A stretch of DNA of 62,000 nucleotides from Apostichopus japonicus (lineage: Eukaryota; Echinodermata; Holothuroidea; Aspidochirotida; Stichopodidae): positions 3,355,001 to 3,417,000 of the forward strand of contig NC_092576.1 of NCBI RefSeq assembly GCF_037975245.1, read 5' to 3'. A program made the translations under genes and the position numbers. Below, piece after piece: positions 35,085 to 47,190 of the stretch. The stretch's first letter is position 1. Every line of letters begins with the position of its first letter. The notes beneath the pieces are model-generated. The model did no database searches, was not told the origin of the DNA, and saw nothing but the letters and a program-made list of their open reading frames with translations.

Positions 35085-38000
35085 TTCCTCTTACAAGTGG
35101 TATGAAAAAACAGCCAGTAACACTTTGATTTATTGAAATTCGATGGCTACAAACCGTTCGATCCTAACAGGAGTGGGATGCAAATGGGAAAATTAGCTCG
35201 AAACGCGCGGTAATGTGTTATGATCCAAACGTATTATTATTTCAAAATCGGTTAATTTGAGTTATCGACCTAGTTAGGAGGTCCGGTTAGCATCAAATCA
35301 AAGAAAACAATTTCTTCTTTCACGTGTAATACCTACTATGGGTAACAAAACCGATTTTTTTGACCAAAAGTGGCCTAAACGTTTTAAAATATTGATTTTT
35401 TTTTCTTCTTCTTCAAAATCAATTAATTTTAGTTATGGAGCCTACTGGCATGTCTGGTTAGCACCACATTAAAGTAGAAAGGTTCCTCTTTCACGTGGTA
35501 TACCTCTACTATCGGTAACAAAAATGATTTCTTGACCAAAAGTGGCCTTAAAGTTTTAACCCCGATACGGACATCTCTAAACGCGCTGTATATCTAATGT
35601 GTAATGATCCAAAAAATGATTGTTTTTTTTCAAAATCGATTAACTTTAGTTATGGAGCCTACTAGGATGTCCGGTTAGCACCACATTAAAGTAGAAAGGT
35701 TCCTCTTTCACGTGGTATACCTCTACTATCGGTAACAAAAATGATTTCTTGACCAAAAATTGCCTTAAAGTTTTAACCCCGATTCGGACATCTCTAAACG
35801 CGCTGTATATACGTAGTGTGTAATGATCAGAAAAATGGTTAATTTTTATTTTTTTCAAAATCGATTAACTTTAGTTATGGAGCCTACTGGCATGTCCGGT
35901 TAGCACCACATTAAAGTAGACAGGTTCATCTTTCACATGGTATACGTCTACTATCGGTAACAAAAATGATTTCTTGACCAAAAATTGCCTTAAAATTTTA
36001 ACCCCGATTCAGACATCTCTAAACGCGCTGTATATACGTAGTGTGTAATGATCAGAAAAATGGTTAATTTTTATTTTTTTCAAAATCGATTAATTTTAGT
36101 TATGGAGCCTACTGGCATGTCCGGTTAGCACCACATTAAAGTAGAAAGGTTCCTCTTTCACGTGGTATACGTCTACTATCGGTAACAAAAATGATTTCTT
36201 GACCAAAAGTGACCTTAAAGTTTTAACCCCGATACGGACATCTCTAAACGCGGTGTATATCGAATGTGTAATGATCCCAAAAATGATTTTTTTTTTTCCA
36301 AAATCGATTAACTTTAGTTATGGAGCCTACTAGGATGTCCGGTTAGCAACACATTAAATAAGACAGATTCATCTTTTACGTGGTATACGTCTACTATCGG
36401 TAACAAAAATGATTTCTTGACCAAAAGTGACCTTAAAGTTTTAACCCCGATTCGGACATCTCTAAACGCGCTGTATATACGTAATGTGTAATGATCAGAA
36501 AAATGGATAATTTTTATTTTTTTTCAAAATCAATTTACTTTAGTTATGGAGCCTACTAGGATGTCCGGTTAGCACCACATTAAAGTAGAAAGGTTCCTCT
36601 TTCACGTGGTATACCTCTACTATCGGTAACAAAAATGATTTCTTGACCAAAAGTGACTTTAAAGTTTTAACCCCGGTCGGGCATCTCTAAACGCGCTGTA
36701 TATCGAATGTGTAATGATCCCAAAAATGATTTTATTTTTCCAAAATCGATTAACTTTAGTTATGGAGCCTACTAGGATGTCCGGTTAGCAACACATTAAA
36801 TAAGACAGATTCATCTTTTACGTGGTATACGTCTACTATCGGTAACAAAAATGATTTCTTGACCAAAAGTGACCTTAAAGTTTTAACCCCGATTCGGACA
36901 TCTCTAAACGAGCTGTATATACGTAGTGTGTAATGATCAGAAAAATGGTTAATTTTACTTTTTTTCAAAATCGATTAACTTTAGTTATGGAGCCTACTGG
37001 CATGTCCGGTTAGCACCACATTAAAGTAAAAAGGTTCATCTTTCACGTGGTATACCTCTACTATCGGTAACAAAAATGATTTCTTGACCAAAAGTGACCT
37101 TAAAGTTTTAACCCCGATTCGGACATCTCTAAACGCGCTGTATATACGTAATGTGTAATGATCAGAAAAATGGATAATTTTTATTTTTTTTCAAAATCAA
37201 TTTACTTTAGTTATGGAGCCTACTAGGAAGTCCGATTAGCACCACATTAAAGTAGAAAGGTTCCTCTTTCACGTGGTATACCTCTACTATCGGTAACAAA
37301 AATGATTTCTTGACCAAAAGTGACTTTAAAGTTTTAACCCCGATTCGGGCATCTCTAAACGCGCTGTATATCTAATGTGTAATGATCCCAAAAATGATTT
37401 TTTTTCTCCAAAATCGATTAACTTTAGTTATGGAGCCTACTGGCATGTCCGGTTAGCATCACATTAAAGTAGAAAAGTTCCTCTTTTACGTGGTATACGT
37501 CTACTATCGGTAACAAAAATGATTTCTTGACCAAAAGTGACCTTAAAGTTTTAACCCCGATTCGGACATCTCTAAACGAGCTGTATATACGTAGTGTGTA
37601 ATGATCAGAAAAATGGTTAATTTTACTTTTTTTCAAAATCGATTAACTTTAGTTATGGAGCCTACTGGCATGTCCGGTTAGCACCACATTAAAGTAGAAA
37701 GGTTCATCTTTCACGTGGTATACCTCTACTATCGGTAACAAAAATGATTTCTTGACCAAAAATTGCCCTAAAGTTTTAACCCCGATTCGGACATCTCTAA
37801 ACGCGCTGTATATACGTAGTGTGTAATGATCAGAAAAATGGTTAATTTTTATTTTTTTTCATAATCGATTAACTTTAGTTATGGAGCCTACTAGGATGTC
37901 CGGTTAGCACCACATTAAAGTAGAAAGGTTCCTCTTTCACGTGGTATACGTCTACTATCGGTAACAAAAATGATTTCTTGACCAAAAGTGACTTTAAAGT

Positions 38001-40194
38001 TTTAACCCCGATTCGGGCATCTCTAAACGCGCTGTATATCTAATGTGTAATGATCCCAAAAATGATTTTTTTTCTCCAAAATCGATTAACTTTAGTTATG
38101 GAGCCTACTGGCATGTCCGGTTAGCATCACATTAAAGTAGAAAAGTTCCTCTTTTACGTGGTATACGTCTACTATCGGTAACAAAAATGATTTCTTGACC
38201 AAAAGTGACCTTAAAGTTTTAACCCCGATTCGGACATCTCTAAACGAGCTGTATATACGTAGTGTGTAATGATCAGAAAAATGGTTAATTTTACTTTTTT
38301 TCAAAATCGATTAACTTTAGTTATGGAGCCTACTGGCATGTCCGGTTAGCACCACATTAAAGTAGAAAGGTTCATCTTTCACGTGGTATACCTCTACTAT
38401 CGGTAACAAAAATGATTTCTTGACCAAAAATTGCCCTAAAGTTTTAACCCCGATTCGGACATCTCTAAACGCGCTGTATATACGTAGTGTGTAATGATCA
38501 GAAAAATGGTTAATTTTTATTTTTTTTCATAATCGATTAACTTTAGTTATGGAGCCTACTAGGATGTCCGGTTAGCACCACATTAAAGTAGAAAGGTTCC
38601 TCTTTCACGTGGTATACGTCTACTATCGGTAACAAAAATGATTTCTTGACCAAAAGTGACCTTAAAGTTTTAACCCCGATTCGGACATCTCTAAACGAGC
38701 TGTATATACGTAGTGTGTAATGATCAGAAAAATGGTTAATTTTACTTTTTTTCAAAATCGATTAACTTTAGTTATGGAGCCAACTGGCATGTCCGGTTAG
38801 CACCACATTAAAGTAGAAAGGTTCATCTTTCACTTGGTATACCTCTACTATCGGTAACAAAAATGATTTCTTGACCAAAAATTGCCCTAAAGTTTTAACC
38901 CCGATTCGGACATCTCTAAACGAGCTGTATATACGTAGTGTGTAATGATCAGAAAAATGGTTAATTTTTATTTTTTTCAAAATCGATTAACTTTAGTTAT
39001 GGAGCCTACTAGGATGTCCGGTTAGCACCACATTAAAGTAGAAAGGTTCCTCTTTCACGTGGTATACGTCTACTATCGGTAACAAAAATGATTTCTTGAC
39101 CAAAAGTGACCTTAAAGTTTTAACCCCGATTCGGACATCTCTAAACGAGCTGTATATACGTAGTGTGTAATGATCAGAAAAATGGTTAATTTTACTTTTT
39201 TTCAAAATCGATTAACTTTAGTTATGGAGCCTACTGGCATGTCCGGTTAGCACCACATTAAAGTAGAAAGGTTCATCTTTCACGTGGTATACCTCTACTA
39301 TCGGTAACAAAAATGATTTCTTGACCACAAATTGCCCTAAAGTTTTAACCCCGATTCGGACATCTCTAAACGCGCTGTATATACGTAGTGTGTAATGATC
39401 AGAAAAATGGTTAATTTTTATTTTTTTCAAAATCGATTAACTTTAGTTATGGAGCCTACTAGGATGTCCGGTTAGCACCACATTAAAGTAGAAAGGTTCC
39501 TCTTTCACGTGGTATACGTCTACTATCGGTAACAAAAATGATTTCTTGACCAAAAGTGACCTTAAAGTTTTAACCCCGATTCGGACATCTCTAAACGAGC
39601 TGTATATACGTAGTGTGTAATGATCAGAAAAATGGTTAATTTTACTTTTTTTCAAAATCGATTAACTTTAGTTATGGAGCCTACTGGCATGTCCGGTTAG
39701 CACCACATTAAAGTAGAAAGGTTCCTCTTTTACGTGGTATACCTCTACTATCGGTAACAAAAATGATTTCTTGACCAAAAGTGGTCTTAAAGTTTTAACC
39801 CCGTCACGGACATCTCTAAACGCGCTGTATATACGAAGTGTGTAATGATCAGAAAAATGGTTAATTTTTATTTTTTTCAAAATCAATTAACTTTAGTTAT
39901 GGAGCCTACTGGCATGTCCGGTTAGCACCACATTAAAGTAGAAAGGTTCCTCTTTCCCGTGGTATACCTCTACTATCGGTAACAAAAATGATTTCTTGAC
40001 CAAAAGTGACCTTGAAGTTTTAACCCCGATACAGACCCTTCTCTAAACGCGCTGTATATATGTAATGTGTAATGATCAGAAAAAAGGTTAATTTTTATTT
40101 TTTTCAAAATCGATTTACTTGAGTTATGGAGCCTACTAGGATGTCCGGATAGCACCACATTAAAGTAGAAAGGTTCCTCTTTTACGTGGTATAT
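35085..40194 (-). repeat. ~225-bp satellite array, left arm (about 22 units)
   Basis: Tandem units of about 222-226 bp, reading on the minus strand. Landmarks in plus orientation are TAGTTATGGAGCCTACTRG, ACGTGGTATAC, ACTATCGGTAACAAAAATGA and CTGTATATACGTA. The units nearest the left edge (35085-35600) are strongly diverged and the inner ones nearly identical, the usual gradient of a satellite kept uniform by unequal exchange. From 36756 units repeat as trimers of 668 bp, and from 38543 as dimers of 450 bp. Confidence 0.97.
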
Positions 40195-40215
40195 CTCCAA
40201 ACGCGCCGTATATCT
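40195..40215. other. Inversion point of the satellite
   Basis: Left-arm units end in GTGGTATATCTCCAAACGC and right-arm units begin CTGATCATTACACATTTGG; the roughly 20 bp between them belong to neither cleanly. The two arms therefore meet almost head to head with nearly no spacer. Confidence 0.8.
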
Positions 40216-43200
40216 GATCATTACACATTTGGTTTATATACAGCGCGTTTAGAGATGTCCGGATCGGGGTTAAAACTTTAAGGTCACTTTTGGTCAAGAA
40301 ATCATTTTTGTTACCGATAGTAGAGGTATACCACGTGAAAGAGGAACCTTTCTACTTTAATGTGGTGCTAACCGGACATCCTAGTAGGCTCCATAACTAA
40401 AGTAAATCGATTTTGAAAAAAATAAAAATTAACCATTTTTCTGATCATTACACATTACGTATATACAGCGCGTTTAGAGATGTCCGGATCGGGGTTAAAA
40501 CTTTAAGGTCACTTTTGGTCAAGAAATCATTTTTGTTACCGATAGTAGAGGTATACCACGTGAAAGAGGAACCTTTCTACTTTAATGTGGTGCTAACCGG
40601 ACATCCTAGTAGGCTCCATAACTAAAGTAAATCGATTTTGAAAAAAATAAAAATCATAAATTTTTCTGATCATTACACATTACGTATATACAGCGCGTTT
40701 AGAGATGTCCGGATCGGGGTTAAAACTTCAAGGTCACTTTTGGTCAAGAAATCATTTTTGTTACCGATAGTAGAGGTATACCACGGGAAAGAGGAACCTT
40801 TCTACTTTAATGTGGTGCTAACCGGACATCCTAGTAGGCTCCATAACTAAAGTAAATCGATTTTGAAAAAAATAAAAATCATAAATTTTTCTGATCATTA
40901 CACATTACGTATATACAGCGCGTTTAGAGATGTCCGGATCGGGGTTAAAACTTCAAGGTCACTTTTGGTCAAGAAATCATTTTTGTTACCGATAGTAGAG
41001 GTATACCACGGGAAAGAGGAACCTTTCTACTTTAATGTGGTGCTATCCGGACATCCTAGTAGGCTCCATAACTAAAGTAAATCGATTTTGAAAAAAATAA
41101 AAATTAACCTTTTTTCTGATCATTACACATTACGTATATACAGCGCGTTTAGAGATGTCCGGATCGGGGTTAAAACTTTAATGTCACTTTTGGTCAAGAA
41201 ATCATTTTTGTTACCGATAGTAGAGGTATACCACGGGAAAGAGGAACCTTTCTACTTTAATGTGGTGCTAACCGGACATCCTAGTAGGCTCCATAACTAA
41301 AGTAAATCGATTTTGAAAAAAATAAAAATCATAAATTTTTCTGATCATTACACATAACGTATATACAGCGCGTTTAGAGAAGGGTCTGTATCGGGGTTAA
41401 AACTTCAAGGTCACTTTTGGTCAAGAAATCATTTTTGTTACCGATAGTAGAGGTATACCACGGGAAAGAGGAACCTTTCTACTTTAATGTGGTGATAACC
41501 GGACATCCTAGTAGGCTCCATAACTAAAGTAAATCGATTTTGAAAAAAATAAAAATCATAAATTTTTCTGATCATTACACATTACGTATATACAGCGCGT
41601 TTAGAGATGTCCGGATCGGGGTTAAAACTTTAAGGTCACTTTTGGTCAAGAAATCATATTTGTTACCGATAGTAGAGGTATACCACGTAAAAGAGGAACC
41701 TTTCTACTTTAATGTGGTGCTAACCGGACATCCTAGTAGGCTCCATAACTAAAGTAAATCGATTTGGAAAAAAATAAAAATTAACCATTTTTCTGATCAT
41801 TACACATTACGTATATACAGCGCGTTTAGAGATGTCCGGATCGGGGTTAAAACTTTAAGGTCACTTTTGGTCAAGAAATCATTTTTGTTACCGATAGTAG
41901 AGGTATACCACGTGAAAGAGGAACCTTTCTACTTTAATGTGGTGCTAACCGGACATCCTAGTAGGCTCCATAACTAAAGTAAATCGATTTTGAAAAAAAT
42001 AAAAATCATAAATTTTTCTGATCATTACACATTACGTATATACAGCGCGTTTAGAGATGTCCGGATCGGGGTTAAAACTTCAAGGTCACTTTTGGTCAAG
42101 AAATCATTTTTGTTACCGATAGTAGAGGTATACCACGGGAAAGAGGAACCTTTCTACTTTAATGTGGTGCTAACCGGACATCCTAGTAGGCTCCATAACT
42201 AAAGTAAATCGATTTTGAAAAAAATAAAAATCATAAATTTTTCTGATCATTACACATTACGTATATACAGCGCGTTTAGAGATGTCCGGATCGGGGTTAA
42301 AACTTCAAGGTCACTTTTGGTCAAGAAATCATTTTTGTTACCGATAGTAGAGGTATACCACGGGAAAGAGGAACCTTTCTACTTTAATGTGGTGATAACC
42401 GGACATCCTAGTAGGCTCCATAACTAAAGTAAATCGATTTTGAAAAAAATAAAATTTAACCATTTTTCTGATCATTACACATTACGTATATACAGCGCGT
42501 TTAGAGATGTCCGGATCGGGGTTAAAACTTTAAGGTCACTTTTGGTCAAGAAATCATTTTTGTTACCGATAGTAGAGGTATACCACGTGAAAGAGGAACC
42601 TTTGTAATTTAATGTGGTGCTAACCGGACATGCCAGTAGGCTCCATAACTAAAGTTAATCGATTTTGAAAAAAATAAAAATTAACCATTTTTCTGATCAT
42701 TACACATTTGGTTTATATACAGCGCGTTTAGAGATGTCCGGATCGGGGTTAAAAATTTAAGGTCACTTTTGGTCAAGAAATCATTTTTGTTACCGATATT
42801 AGAGGTATATCACGTGAAAGAGGAACCTGTCTATTTTAATGTGGTGCTAACCGGACATGCCAGTAGGCTCCATAACTAAAGTTAATCGATTTTGAAAAAA
42901 ATAAAAATTAACCATTTTTCTGATCATTACACACAACGTATATACAGCGCGTTTAGAGAAGGGTCTGTAACGGGGTTAAAACTTCAAGGTCACTTTTGGT
43001 CAAGAAATCATTTTTGTCACCGATAGTAGAGGTATACTACGTAAAAGAGGGACCTTTCTACTTCAATGTGGTGCTATCCGGACATCCTAGTAGGCTCCAT
43101 AACTAAAGTAAATCGATTTTGAAAAAAATAAAAATTCACCATTTTTCTGATCATTGCACATAACGTATATACAGCGCGTTTAGAGAAGGGTCTGTCACGG

Positions 43201-43399
43201 GGTTAAAACTTCAAGGTCACTTTTGGTCAAGAAATCATTTTTGTTACCGATAGTATAGGTAACCACGTAAAAGAGGAACCTTTCTACTTCAATGTGGTGC
43301 TAACCGGACATCCTAGTAGGCTCCATAACTAAAGTTAATCGATTTTGGAAAAAAACTCATTTTCTGATCATTACACATTAAGTATATACAGCGCGTTTG
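40213..43399 (+). repeat. ~225-bp satellite array, right arm (about 14 units)
   Basis: Same unit as the left arm in the opposite orientation: CATTACACATTACGTATATA, CAGCGCGTTTAGAGATGTCC, GGATCGGGGTTAAAAC, then TTACCGATAGTAGAGGTATA. The last units (42680-43399) are more diverged. The array stops mid-unit after CAGCGCGTTT, at the truncated hAT-like MITE. Most units keep a 70-codon open frame (MKKIKI ... SRLHN) whose meaning is doubtful. Confidence 0.97.
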
Positions 43400-43454
43400 G
43401 GGTTTTATTTTCGCCAATCTAGCGTTTTTTCGTCAACTGTCGCTGGTAACACTG
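43400..43454. mobile_element. Truncated right end of a hAT-like MITE
   Basis: GGGTTTTATTTTCGCCAATC, then TAGCGTTTTTTCGTCAACTG and TCGCTGGTAACACTG match the right end of the complete copy at 34513-34565 with three differences, in the same orientation. The left part is missing and is replaced by satellite. Confidence 0.85.
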
Positions 43455-44565
43455 ATTATAACAAACACACACGACCGCAGTTGTAGTACTGTGTGTCATG
43501 TCTTACTGTCCTTTTTTCCTTAGTGGCTGCTGTTAGTGTCTGCTCTTAGTGGCTGCTACCTTCCACCAGGCCTATATATCCACTTTGTAAGAATTACATC
43601 AGAGAACGACCCAACATTGTGTGTTAGGGTTAGTTGTTACTTAGTTAAGTGTTATTAGTATTAGTCATACTAGTAATACTGGCATTTGGAAATCTTACTC
43701 CTTGAAAATAACCCAAATTACCTCAGTATGATACCACTACTTTCTGGGACCTGACCTGTCTGAGCTTAGAGGCCCAGAGCATAGCAAACAGCATCCAAAG
43801 TCAACGAATGTATACTTAGGCCTACACTACAGTTAACCAACAGACAAATATCAATTTAGGGGTATGAAAGAACTTGACACAGCAGACATTTTGTGGTCAA
43901 ATTCTGCTCAATTGTACATTGTGTAGTGACAACAATAAACATTTTGAGATTATTACATTTTGAGGAACTACACATATGAAAAACGCATACAGTTGAGTGA
44001 TTTGGATTTTCGTTGACAGACATCGTTAATCAAATCCTTAAGTGCGTCAATCATGAGCCCACCATGCTACTACTACTAGTGTAGGCTTAACTGCCCAAGG
44101 CTAACATAATGCGGAATGGGGAGAGGAACTAGTAGTACTACTTGATAACATGTGTTACTGTTAGAATTTGAAGTTTCATTCATCACTTCAGTCACAAGAA
44201 TGGGTTTGTCAGTTACCAGTTAAATAAGCCTATGAGTTACGATCGAGTAGCCCACATCATACATGTGACATTGAAAGAAACAGTTTGTGAATTGTTTGAT
44301 CATTAGTTAGGAGCTGCATGGGCTATTGCAATTACATCCTTGCTTTAAACTCTAAATTTGTATTCAGCTTCAGGCCAATTCTGTTTTTATCATATGCTGA
44401 AATTTGATCAAAAATTTAAGAAATGTTAGTAACTGATTGTTACAGTCACCGTCCCTTAAGGATTGTTCGTTGAGCAATTGTGCTAGTGGCTGCTGCATCG
44501 GCGTCTCACGCGTTTCTTTCCAAAAAGAAATTTCATGTCTTGTTATGGTTTTACCATGGCAACGA

Positions 44566-46150
44566 TTTATTTTTTTTATTTTTATTAACTTTATTCGTAA
44601 CCAGGGGTCCTGTCACTGGTAAACCAGTGTTCTCCCCAGGATCCCTGCACATATAAAACATACAAAATATAACAAACAGAACACATAAATAAATACAGAA
44701 GATATAGATATAAAAATATAAAAAATATAAAAAAATAAAAATAAAAAAAAAAAAAAAAAAAAATAAAAAAAAAAAAAAAATAAAAAAATAAAAAAATAAA
44801 AAAATAAAAAATATATAAAAAATATATATATATAAAAATAAAAATCTAATTCGATTTCAAAGATTCCAGAAAGCCAGGCCATTTTTAATTGCACATTTTA
44901 GTTTATTTTTAAAGGTATCAGTGTTATTGCACATACGAATATGCCGAGGCAGTGCATTCCATTGATTAACCCCATGGCAAGTTTGACGACGTCTCCCCCA
45001 AATAGTGTTGGAATGTGGAAGGCAGAAACCACCAGAGGTAGAAGCTCTTGTGGCAGATTCACTCGAGGAGACATGGGCATACTTGTCACAGAGATAGTCA
45101 GGAGCAGCTGCTATGTGGATTTTATGCATAAAAACCTGACGGTGATAATTCCATCTTTGCTCTATAGGGATCCAGGATAGAGCTGAGAGAACATCAGCTG
45201 TAGGTGCAGTCCTAGGAAGATCTAGAATAATTCGACCAGCTCTTCCTTGCAGAGATACCAGACATTTTTTATACTTGGCACAGGTGTTAGACCAGGTACA
45301 ACTAGCATAATCAAAGTGGGGGCTTATCAAACTATTGTACACCATAATCCTGTATTTGTGTGGAAGATACTTCTTAACCCTCCCAAGTATCCCAAGACGG
45401 CAGGATATTTTCTTGCAAATCATAGATAAATGGTCTTTGAAAGTTAAGGTACTGTCCAAAAGCACCCCAAGGTACCTAAAAACATGAACCTGTTCTATAT
45501 CATGTGAGTCATAATGGAGAATGAGAGGGTCAGCTCTCTTCATCATGGTTGGTGTGCCAAAAAGCATACTTTTGGTCTTTTTTACATTCAAAGTCAATTT
45601 GTTTTTGACCAGCCACTTGCCAATCAGAATAAGATCTGTAGAGAGAACCTGCTGTATTTCACTTATTTTCTCAGAGCTATAAATAACAGCTGTGTCATCT
45701 GCATATAAAATTGCCTGGCTTTCACTTGTGGCAGATGGAAGATCATTTATGTATATAGAGAATAGTAATGGCCCAATGATAGATCCCTGTGGAACGCCAA
45801 ATGCAATTCCCATCATATCTGAATACTGGTTCTCAATCTGAACAATTTGGTATCTGCCCGCAAGATAAGAGCCGAACCAATCCAATGCAGAGTCAACAAC
45901 TCCATATGACCGAAGTTTGTCAAGCAAGATGTCATGATCAACTGTATCAAAAGCTTTTTTAAAGTCAAGGAACAAGATGCCAGTGTAGTTCTTTCTTCCA
46001 CAGGCACCGTCCATGTTTGACAAAATATCATCAACCACATAGCTGAGAGCCGTAGTAGTGGAGTAACCTGGTCCGAAGAAGTTACTGTAATAAATTAGTG
46101 GGTTCTGTCCGAAGGGAGACATGGTATTAATTTGATATATTGTTAATGGT
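44566..46150 (-). mobile_element. 5'-truncated non-LTR retrotransposon (RT domain plus 3' UTR)
   Basis: On the minus strand the open reverse transcriptase frame is followed by a 3' UTR holding T/A-rich low-complexity sequence (44690-44845), then GGGGAGAACACTGGTTTACC and a terminal GAATAAAGTTAATAAAAATA tail at about 44566-44605. The endonuclease domain is missing, so the 5' end was lost near 46100-46150, as usual for target-primed insertion. Confidence 0.8.
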
Positions 46151-46164
46151 AACTTGAAGGTCAC
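44857..46164 (-). CDS. Reverse transcriptase (non-LTR, Jockey/CR1-type group), partial ORF2
   Basis: Open frame of 435 codons. The real homology starts around LIYYSNFFGPGYSTTTAL, where a full protein would read near QFGFRPGxST. Motifs: FLDFKKAFDTVDH (residues 65-77, first catalytic Asp at 67), FGVPQGSIIGPLLFSIYIND (123-141) and LYADDTAV (153-160, the catalytic YADD), then the thumb motifs LTLNVKKTKSMLF and FRYLGVLLDSTLTFKDH and the C-terminal WNALPRHIR. The catalytic residues are intact and there is no internal stop, so the copy is young, but it lacks the endonuclease and cannot move alone. The first 20 or so residues are probably flanking DNA. Confidence 0.9.
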   Translation of the reverse strand: MTFKLPLTIYQINTMSPFGQNPLIYYSNFFGPGYSTTTALSYVVDDILSNMDGACGRKNYTGILFLDFKKAFDTVDHDILLDKLRSYGVVDSALDWFGSYLAGRYQIVQIENQYSDMMGIAFGVPQGSIIGPLLFSIYINDLPSATSESQAILYADDTAVIYSSEKISEIQQVLSTDLILIGKWLVKNKLTLNVKKTKSMLFGTPTMMKRADPLILHYDSHDIEQVHVFRYLGVLLDSTLTFKDHLSMICKKISCRLGILGRVKKYLPHKYRIMVYNSLISPHFDYASCTWSNTCAKYKKCLVSLQGRAGRIILDLPRTAPTADVLSALSWIPIEQRWNYHRQVFMHKIHIAAAPDYLCDKYAHVSSSESATRASTSGGFCLPHSNTIWGRRRQTCHGVNQWNALPRHIRMCNNTDTFKNKLKCAIKNGLAFWNL

Positions 46165-46789
46165 AAATGTTTGATAATCTCTTTACTGTGGCTCTGTGTA
46201 TTTTCTCGTAGGCCTGTTGGAATGTGCACTCGCTCTCTGCAGTAGTATTGCATCCTAATCATATTCATAGGTACAGTAGGCTACAGTGTGTAAGACTTTG
46301 TACCCTCTGCTAAATATGGAGTGTGTTATTATTAAGGCCTAAGCCTATTGCCTTGGGACTAATATTGTTTACTGTGTGTGCTTAAATGCACCGTAGATTC
46401 ATGTCCCGTAGCCTACGTATTATCAACTTATTAATAGCATCAGTTGTAACTTCACTGTAAACATGGCAGTTCAGGTGTGAGTGAATCTTATTGGCCACAC
46501 CTTAATCTTGTTTTTTTAATTGTTCTGGAACTACTCACTAACTACATTTGCCTAAACAGTGCCGATATGAGTGTATTGTTTTGCATTTATTAATGATTTC
46601 AGGTTAAGGCAGGATAGTGATTTCACTTACAGCACTTTAATATCCATATAAAGGTTAAGATTATTGCTTCTCATTTGCAGTTTTGATGGTTTAATGGTTA
46701 GAAACAACATAAACACCTTGACCCGTACAACAAGATTTATTATTTTCTTGGCTGCACCCGCTACACTGATCATTTTCATTATTCACCCA

Positions 46790-47190
46790 TCTAATATAAC
46801 CTAGGCTAGGCCTAGAGGCTATTATGGTACCTGTAGGCTGTAGGTGATCTCTTGTGTCAATGTGTGTGTTTATCATTTAACCTGCTGATGATCTAATATA
46901 ACCTAGGCTAGGCCTAGAGGCTATCATGGTACCTGTAGGCTGTAGGTGATCTCTTGACTTGTTTCAATGTGTGTGTTTATCTTTTAACCTACTGATGATC
47001 TAATATACTGTAACCTAGACTAGGCCTAGAGGCTATCATGGTACCTGTAGGCTGTAGGTGATCTCTTGTGTCAATGTGTGTGTTTATCTTTTAACCTACT
47101 GATGATCTAATATACTGTAACCTAGGCTAGGCCTAGAGGCTATCATGGTACCTGTAGGCTGTAGGTGATCTCTTGTGTCAATGTCTGTTT
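46790..47190. repeat. ~105-bp tandem repeat, four copies
   Basis: Four copies of a unit starting GATCTAATATAACCTAGGCT, continuing AGGCCTAGAGGCTATCATGG, TACCTGTAGGCTGTAGGTGA and TCTCTTG..., with one copy 3 to 8 bp longer. Near identity implies recent duplication. Confidence 0.9.

Larger units (their letters stand above)
34605..43562. mobile_element. Giant foldback-like element with satellite arms
   Basis: Outer short repeats GTAGCAGCCACTAAC, AGCAGCCACTAAC and AGCAGCCAATAG on the left (34605-34650, again CAGCAGCCACTAAG at 34734) are mirrored by TAGTGGCTGCTGTTAGTG and CTTAGTGGCTGCTACC on the right (43522-43562). Between them are long inverted arms of a ~225-bp satellite meeting at about 40195-40215. 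Short tandem outer repeats plus long inverted arms recall foldback elements such as FB of Drosophila and the TU elements of sea urchins. No transposase gene is present. It might instead be a plain inverted satellite. Confidence 0.55.

Noticed and set aside
35085-43399. CRISPR-like regular repeats
   Set aside because: Units are contiguous ~225-bp satellite without unique spacers, in a eukaryotic genome.
44613-44894. 93-codon Phe/Tyr-rich frame on minus
   Set aside because: Low-complexity A/T-rich part of the retrotransposon 3' UTR.
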